NCBI GenBank assembly: GCA_028583605.1
Contig: CM053326.1
Span: forward strand, 38,223,931-38,287,930
Reading direction: 5' to 3'
Length of the DNA: 64,000 bases
DNA from: Dastarcus helophoroides
Lineage: Eukaryota > Arthropoda > Insecta > Coleoptera > Bothrideridae
In this document: in pieces, positions 57,403 through 64,000 of the stretch
Layout: the number at the start of each line of letters is the position of its first letter
Position numbering within the stretch: the stretch's first letter is position 1
Translations under genes and position numbers: made by a program
Notes under the pieces: model-generated
Databases searched by the model: none
What the model saw: only the letters and a program-made list of their open reading frames with translations
What the model was told of the DNA's origin: nothing

Positions 57403-59160
57403 GGAAGAAATAATATATTTATTAAAAGTACAAGACCTATGTGTTAAATGAATGGGAAAGGTTTTGTTATTTAGGCGGGATTAAACGGCTTTGAAAAAAA
57501 TTCTCTATTCCAAAATTGTTTCTATACCGATATGGCAATCAGTTTATTTCCCAAAATCAAAAAATAAAAAACGTTGCAGATGGTTAAAACATTACAAAAA
57601 TAATTACGGTGGTCTATGCCAAAAATGAGAATATAAGGCGACATTGTATAAGGAAATCCAGATTAATTTTTATTTTCTTCTGAATTAAGATAAAGGTGCA
57701 GCTAATAGTATGTGCACATAGACGGTATAAAAAGTAATGTAATATTTACATATTTAGTTGTAAAAACGAAATGAAATATGATAGCAAATTTAGAGGCGTA
57801 TCTTAATTTGATACGAACATAATGTTCCACCAATATAAAGCATGCTTAATGAACACATAGGTAATTAAACTGAAAATGCAGACACGTTCTACTGCATAAA
57901 AACACACTTTCCAGTTCTTAAATTAGCCCAGCTTCCAAATGATGATTTCGCAACGGTACACTTTGATTGCCATTTTTATAATGTCGTTATTTAAAAACAC
58001 GCTGTGTTTTTTGCTCATTTCATTTAAACTAATTGTACGTAATGAAGGAATAAAAATATGTATTAATTTTGCATTGTTCTTTTTTATCGCTTTGTCTCTT
58101 TATTAGCGCATCCAAATTTTAAACGCTTGTCGATACATAATTACAAAAATGAAGGACTTTATTACAAACTACATATATGAAAATTATTACCAATCGAAAC
58201 ACTTGTTTCACTGGCTAAATACGTAACCTTTTTAAATTCCTAACCACATATTAAATAACAAAAAATAACTTAATCATTTGCACCAAAAAAATATCACTTA
58301 TCTCTTCATAATATCGAGGGTGGTTCTCATATTAATATTTGCTGGGTTGCACTGACAGTAGCGTCAGTAGCTACTTATTGGTTAGTATGATCTATAACTT
58401 CGATATGGAGAGATAAAATTGTGTAATTATAAAGTGAAGCATTTGAATTGCTACTCTACATTATCGAATCGCATCGGAAAGATAAACACAAACATGGTGA
58501 TGAATTTAATTAAAATTTAATTTAAACTCGAGTACGTGGAACAATTTATTGAACTAAACAAGCATTGGTATTTGTTGTACTCTTGATTTTCAGACTATGA
58601 AATCATTTATTTTTGCTTTAGAGAAAATCAATTTAAGTTGTCGACTTTAATGAAATACACTTCAAAGACAGAAGAAAACGTGACAAGCTTTATTAGTAAA
58701 TAACATGAAAGTGACACATCCATTTCATAATGAAGTTTTTTCCGGTGGGGAATGACTGTTGTAAAGATGTATTAAAAGCCAACCATAATTATAGGTACTA
58801 ATAGAAAGCACTGAAAATTCTATGCGGTCGCCACAACGAGTGTTCATGTTCATAAAAAAACGTAAATAAATAAGAATTGTAAGACCAAAGCTCTACACAA
58901 AGATGTAGCACCTTGAAAATAAGAAGAGCTTATTCTCTTATTATTTTCAGGCTCCTACAGTCTCACGTATGGGTGCGTGGCAATCTCATGCACTTTCTTT
59001 GATGGTGGGCGGCTCTTGAGTACTGTAGGAGCACCACCCTTGGTTATCTCCAACCATTTGAGTTATCCTCGCTTAGAAACATAATTACTCACATGGTAAC
59101 CAAAAACCACCCTGGAATTTTCAATGGATGGTGCATTAATCCACAACACGCAATGACGTT
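57403..59160. other. unassigned AT-rich sequence, about 1.8 kb
   Basis: No open frame above 60 codons. A GCTCCTACAGT/ACTGTAGGAGC inverted pair lies at about 58951-59032, but I assign no element to it. Confidence 0.45.
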
Positions 59161-59545
59161 ATTTATTATTAATTACTATGGGGTCAGTCATCCCTGCAGC
59201 ACTGAAGCTGTCGTTTATTGTGCCCCCCCACGATTATCTCAAATAGGATCGTTCTTTTAAAAAATTTCAGAACCTCCTTTATGGGTGTCTCCACTATTGT
59301 CTTTGGTTCAGTCAGAGCATTCCCAAAGCTGGAATGTCTATCCCTTGCCAGAGCCGGACATTCGCATAATGTCTGTAAAGGAGTCTCTTCTTCCTCTTCA
59401 CACATTCTGCAAGTAGAATTTTCTTTTACGCCAATTGTTGTAAGATGTTTCATTAGGACATAGTGTCCCGTAAATAGTCCAACTGTCCACCTGAGCTGAT
59501 TTTTTGCTTAACTGTAATAATTCTCTGACACAGGGCTAATCCCCT
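59161..59545 (-). pseudogene. non-LTR retrotransposon 3' end, second copy of the I-type LINE at 690-1512
   Basis: The minus strand matches the other copy from the SKNQ-RWTV segment (near 59500) through the C-terminal motif CRMCEEEEETPLQTLCECP to an AATTAATAATAAATAA-like tail at 59175-59158. It has a 9-base insertion relative to copy 1 (adding Glu-Pro-Lys near FGNALTEPKTIVE). 89 codons are open, but the upstream RNase H is missing, so it is a short 5'-truncated insertion, usual for reverse-transcribed LINE copies. Confidence 0.85.
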
Positions 59546-61518
59546 GGAAACGGTAGCTTCGGTGATGGTGCAAACCATCAGAGACAATTATGAACACACG
59601 CACAGGAGATTGCGCAATCATTGGAAACAGCTCATAAGCCAAAGTCCCAAGATTATTGGTTTCCAATATTTGCCTAATATACACTTTAAATTCGTAAAAC
59701 ACAGAGGGGGCTTGAGAAATGATAGAAGACGTGGATTCGGTTAAATAGGAAAAAATTTGGGCAATTAAAAATCTAATCAAGGAACACCTAAAAACATCCA
59801 ATTGCTACTACTACTAATAATACTAATGAGAATAAAGAAATATATATATATATACGTAGGTATATTGCATAATCTTTTTGCATTTTCGTATTTAAAAGGA
59901 AAGAGTGGAACATAACGAGGACGATGCAATTAATCAAAACTTAGTTACGGTATTTAAATAAGGTAGTAATATAGGTGACTTTGAGCAAGCAACGCCGCGA
60001 ATTATTATTGCTTTATTTGGAACACACCAGCAAAATTATTCGTAATAACACAACCGCGCAAACTGCTTGACACGAAATGGGACAAGCTATTATACGACGA
60101 TGTAATTGGTAAAATGTATGCATTCTGCAAACCTCTTAATCCATAATCATAACTTATTTCAACCACATTCTAATTGAGATAGTTTGAAACATTGCATCTT
60201 GATTGCATACATTTAGTGCATTTGATTGATGCTGATGCAGGCCGTTATCATTAATAAAACTCTCGATTCGCCAACCTGATAAATTGTAATAAAAATGTAA
60301 TGCCTTTTACCTAAATTATTTTAATTGAACAGATTCTACAGCATAAAGAAAATCCCTGTAGGGGTTAGGAAACATCCTTGATAGAACCAAAATTGTACTC
60401 TCCTCGAATTGATTTTTTTGTTTGAACTTTTTGAAATTCTTTCTACATTAAAAATAAAGGTAAAATGGTCTATAAAAACAACTTTTCTACTAGAATTTTC
60501 TATCAAAGTTTCGATTTTTGGCTAAAACCTTAAATCAATTTTCTGTTTTATTTTTTATATACCAATAATATGAAATAATGTTAGAACTGCGTATCGTCAG
60601 GAATAAACCCAATTTAACATCGCCTTATAACAAATAGCTTTTGATGTTTTGAACAAATTCTCGTATCTACTTTTACGCATTAAATAACAACAGAAACAAA
60701 ATAAATAATACTAACAGCTTAAATTGGCGCCTCAAGCGGATTTTATTTGTATTCAAAAACTTTAAGTCGAGACTGTTATTTCAAGTAGTGACTATATGCA
60801 TAAATAAGATCCTAAATTTCTGTTTTTATTTATCAATTTACATTTTCTTTTCTTTCTTTTAAACTGTGAATGTATTTCGCTTGGAAGATATTCCGCCACA
60901 TTCTTCTTACATCATCATCGACCGTTAATCCCAATTATATAATGTCTCTTTAGTGCCCAGAAAACTCCGATGGGTTGTGTGGACGGTGGTTGTCCACTAG
61001 AAGCCGCGTGGCTTGCCCGTGCCCATTTCGAGACAGGTGCATGCACCTGTCTGTCTTTCGGTCTACGCTATCACCTGGACTTTCGACTAGATTACACGTG
61101 GTAGATCTCTCAACTTTTAAGAACTCCACTCAAATTGCCCATTTCGCTTTCATTCGCCCTTTTGCCTTTTTGCAATTATACACTGCCACCCATCGGGACC
61201 ATATACACTATTAATTTGAGTGTAACCATCAACCGATGTTTTTTGTTTGTATTTTTGTTATTAGGTCTGCAAAATATTAGGTTAATCACCCTGGACGGAA
61301 GTAGAATATAAATTAAAACTACTTTGGCTTCAGTTGGGTGCATTCGCATTCCAATGTTTATCCGAAATCTGCCTTTGTCAAGGAAAAAATCACCACAGAT
61401 AAAATACTCCAAGTATTTCATACCTAGACTACTTTTTCTTTTACTTTGTACAGTGGCGTATTCTTCAAGGAAGCTACGGAAACACAGCTTCCCTTACAAA
61501 ATGAAAATATACAAATTC

Positions 61519-61520
<2 letters not shown>
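59546..61520. other. unassigned sequence, about 2 kb
   Basis: Overlapping open frames on both strands at 59508-59801 and frames at 60975-61421 have no family motif. Positions 60970-61110 are locally G/C-richer, without further signal. Confidence 0.4.

Positions 61521-61582
<62 letters not shown>
61521..61582. repeat. (TA)n microsatellite, about 31 repeats
   Basis: Uninterrupted TA repeat. The alternating Tyr-Ile runs of frames crossing it are artefacts of the repeat. Confidence 0.98.
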
Positions 61583-61586
<4 letters not shown>

Positions 61587-62823
61587 TTCTACCAAGTTGC
61601 TACTAGAGAAAAAAAAGATATATTTTTCTTTTTTTATTTTGAATTATATCTCTGTAACGGTGCAGAATTTTAAAAAATTAGTCATATAACTTGTTTCTTC
61701 CTTTTATGAGAAGAATTCAAAAATGATTAAAAAACATATAGTTCCCATTTAAAAAAACAGTTTTTTTGAATAAAACAAAAACAATAAAGATCATAAAATT
61801 TCCATCACCCTGTGTATTAAATGTAAAACCTGATTACGTTATTATAGTCTCCATAATATTCCATGACTTCAACCCAAATTTCATGTTTTTACTGCAAATA
61901 ATAAAAAAAATACAAAGAGTCAAAATAACCCTCTTTCCTGTCATTTTTTTTTTTCGAAAAATTGAAATATCTTTAAAACTATCAAAGACAGCAATAAACA
62001 TGTATACATAAACTCACCTTATTTTTCTACGTAAAATCCAAATAAAGCATAAAATTTGGGGGTTGCCATCTAAAATAAGAAAGTTGATGTCTACTTCCGG
62101 TATAACTGGAAGTGGGAGGAAGTTGAAAATATTTTTGAAAGGTAGTTTAGCTTCGATTAGCCCCATCGACAAAATCAGTTTGCCTTTATAATAAGTGATA
62201 CTCCATATAAAGGTAACCTCCCAACTAAAAAAAAACACCAGGTATTTATATTAGTATTGCCTAAGGTCGAAATTTAGTAACTGTGTCTGTAAAGTTGACA
62301 TCTTAGTACCTTTTCTATAATCTTTCGCGACATTGAGTACCCCTCGTTGCATCTTAACTAATATATAAATGAGAAAGTGTGTTTGTCTCCCTGTTAATGT
62401 ATCAACGAATTTGAACAAAACATCATTTTGCAATCCACACGAACTCTTTAAAGCTGTGTAAGCTGATGAAGTTACTTTTTAACGTATATCTAAAAAAAAT
62501 TTTATTTTTAAGTCACCTGAAGTTGCCTGGTGCAATGTGTACCCCCACATTTTGTCTGTACTCCTGGGGATACGCATAACATACTTTGGGAAACGTTGCT
62601 GTAAAGTAACTTTTTCACAAAATTCGTTGATATTTATTTAAATGCACATTCTGTATATTTAACTAGAGGTTACAAGAAATGAAGTGTGAAAGTATAAAAA
62701 TTGACTTTTATTGAAAATTCATGTCTTTTTCCCTTTTATTTTTTTGAAAATTTCGAAAGTTTCAAAATTCAGACTTTTTAGAGAATTCGGTGTTTTTAAA
62801 TTTTGTTTTAGTTATTTTTTACC
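61583..62823. other. unassigned AT-rich sequence
   Basis: Short frames at 61766-62008 (plus) and 62014-62433 (minus) show no motif. The stretch TATATAAATGAGAAAGTGTG near 62363 resembles a common insect intergenic repeat, but no borders are visible. Confidence 0.4.
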
Positions 62824-63215
62824 AGAAGAGTTTCGCCTCTGGTATGGTGGACATACTGAGTTACCGTGCTCTTCTGTCTAAACTTTCTTATTCTTTGTAC
62901 CAATTTTCAATTCAGAAGAGTTTCGCCTCTGGTATGGTGGACATACTGAGTTACCGTGCTCTTCTGTCTAAACTTTCTTATTCTTTGTACCAATTTTCAA
63001 TTCAGAAGAGTTTCGACATACTAAGTTACCGTGCTCTAATGTTTTGAAATTGGCCGTTTCATTCTTTCATGTTTGCATATTTCCTCATGTTCCTGTTTTC
63101 ATATATTTTTCTCTTTTCTTTGCTCCTGAAGAAGCCCCCTACGATGGTGGGCGAAACGTCGAACACTTTTAGTAGTTCTTTGACACGGTCCAATCCCGAA
63201 AGAAGTATATCTGTA
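62824..63215 (+). repeat. 90-bp repeat element, right part (three units plus end module)
   Basis: Units start at 62824, 62914 and 63004, exactly 90 bp apart. The first two are identical over nearly their whole length (AGAAGAGTTTCGCCTCTGG ... ACCAATTTTCAATTC). The third lacks 15 bases (CCTCTGGTATGGTGG region). The end module at about 63120-63215 reads CTCCTGAAGAAGCCCC...GGGCGAAACGTCGAACAC and ACTTTTAGTAGTTC. This module is inverted at 363-447. The open frame crossing the array is periodic and not a gene. Confidence 0.85.
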
Positions 63216-64000
63216 TTTTTTACTTTCAACTTTTTTATTCTTCATGGTGGACTCAACTTTTTTGAAATATTAGACATTTCGAAATTTTATCTTTTTCAAA
63301 TTTTTTTATAGAAATTTTTGCCTCTACTCCAATAACGCGGCTTTTTTTAAAAATGTTGACGTTTCAAAAATAATCATTTTTTTTCAAAATTTTGACTTCT
63401 CTTGTTTAAAACTTATGTCTAGCTTTTTTGAAGATTTCTACCTTTTTTGAAGATTTCTAGCTTTTTTGAAGATTTGAACTTTTTTTAAAAAAGTATGTGT
63501 TCCAAAATTGTATTTTCGACTTTTGTCAAACATTTTGGCTTCCTATGATTCTTTTTTTGGTAATTCAGACTTTTTTTAAGATGCCTTTTTTCGGAATTTT
63601 CTCGTAGTTTTTTAAAAATCTCGACTATTTTTAAAAGCTTCGAATTAATCAAAAATTTAAACATTTCGAAACTTTAGTTATTTTGAAAATTCTAATTTTT
63701 CTCAAAATTTTGACTTTTCTAGAAGTTTTTGCTTTTTTTTCAGAATTTCAATTTTTTACGTTTTCAAAATTTTGATTTTTTTTTGAAATGAAAATTTCGA
63801 CTTTTTTTGAAAAATTCGCTTTTTGTTTGAAAGTTTCGATAATTTAGAACCAAGCCATTGTTTCAAAATTTAAGCTTTTAGTTATTTAAAGTTTCCAATC
63901 TTTAAAAATGTAGCTTGTTTTAAAAATTTCGAGCTTTTTATAAATTTTAACTTTTTAAAAATTATACTTTTCATAATTATGAGTTATTGAACATTTGGAA
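63216..64000 (+). repeat. T-rich minisatellite-like tract, to the window edge
   Basis: Same diverged unit as the other T-rich tracts. A local triplication of AGCTTTTTTGAAGATTTCT, about 21 bp per unit, at 63421-63478 shows the unit length directly. Confidence 0.7.

Noticed and set aside
58951..59032. GCTCCTACAGT / ACTGTAGGAGC inverted pair considered as a small MITE
   Set aside because: Arms of about 11 bp only, no target duplication and no second copy in the window.
60975..61214. 79-codon frame in a G/C-richer patch
   Set aside because: No family motif, and the opposite strand and other frames are equally uninformative.
61324..61689. 121-codon open frame with alternating Tyr-Ile
   Set aside because: It is translation of the (TA)n microsatellite.
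62824..63020. Regular repeats considered as a CRISPR-like array
   Set aside because: The units are 90-bp direct tandem repeats without spacers, and the context is a eukaryotic genome.

Overview
This window looks like a piece of an AT-rich arthropod genome, most likely an insect. The evidence is the mobile elements: insect-type mariners, a P element, a Tc1-like element, RNase H-bearing non-LTR retrotransposons and introns of 55-64 bp. I found no intact gene and no convincing host exon. Nearly everything recognisable is a decayed transposable element or a repeat, so every coding entry below is a pseudogene or fragment. Strand refers to the window.

Region by region. 0.36-1.85 kb: a 90-bp direct-repeat element split by the 3' end of an I-type non-LTR element. 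3.0-3.8 kb: an array of about 115 heptamers. 4.3-4.7 kb: a solo LTR. 5.4-6.0 kb: a TTAA-flanked MITE. 6.5-13 kb: what looks like one Tc1-like element pulled apart by about 5 kb of T-rich repeat, a foldback repeat and Jockey-like LINE debris. 16.6-17.1 kb: the tail of a transposase of the WSD/QNRN family. 18.5-20.2 kb: a second copy of the LTR holding a P element that keeps only the THAP exon. 23.7-26.5 kb: a non-LTR element with RT and RNase H. 28.0 kb: a hammerhead ribozyme. 28.2-31.4 kb: a hAT-like element filled with T-rich repeat, with a tandem duplication over its right end. 34.6-40.2 kb: a three-level nest, WSD-family transposon inside a Mutator-like element inside a mariner. 43.5-47.9 kb: another hAT-like frame filled with T-rich repeat. 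49.6 kb: a mariner-family fragment. 52.1-53.5 kb: a complete-length mariner copy. 53.6 kb: a foldback element. 55.1-57.4 kb: a pogo-type terminus, a CR1/Jockey-type RT pseudogene and an inverted repeat carrying two hammerhead sequences. 59.2 kb: a second copy of the first LINE. 62.8-63.2 kb: the 90-bp repeats again. 63.2-64 kb: T-rich repeat.

The most informative observations are (1) two sequences with complete type I hammerhead ribozyme cores, one with a 17-bp stem I; (2) the nest at 34.6-40.2 kb, where target-site duplications and reading frames close across the junctions; (3) a P element with perfect 8-bp target duplication inside an LTR; and (4) a foldback family with 10- and 14-bp target duplications. 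All family names come from reading motifs by eye. No search or folding program was run.
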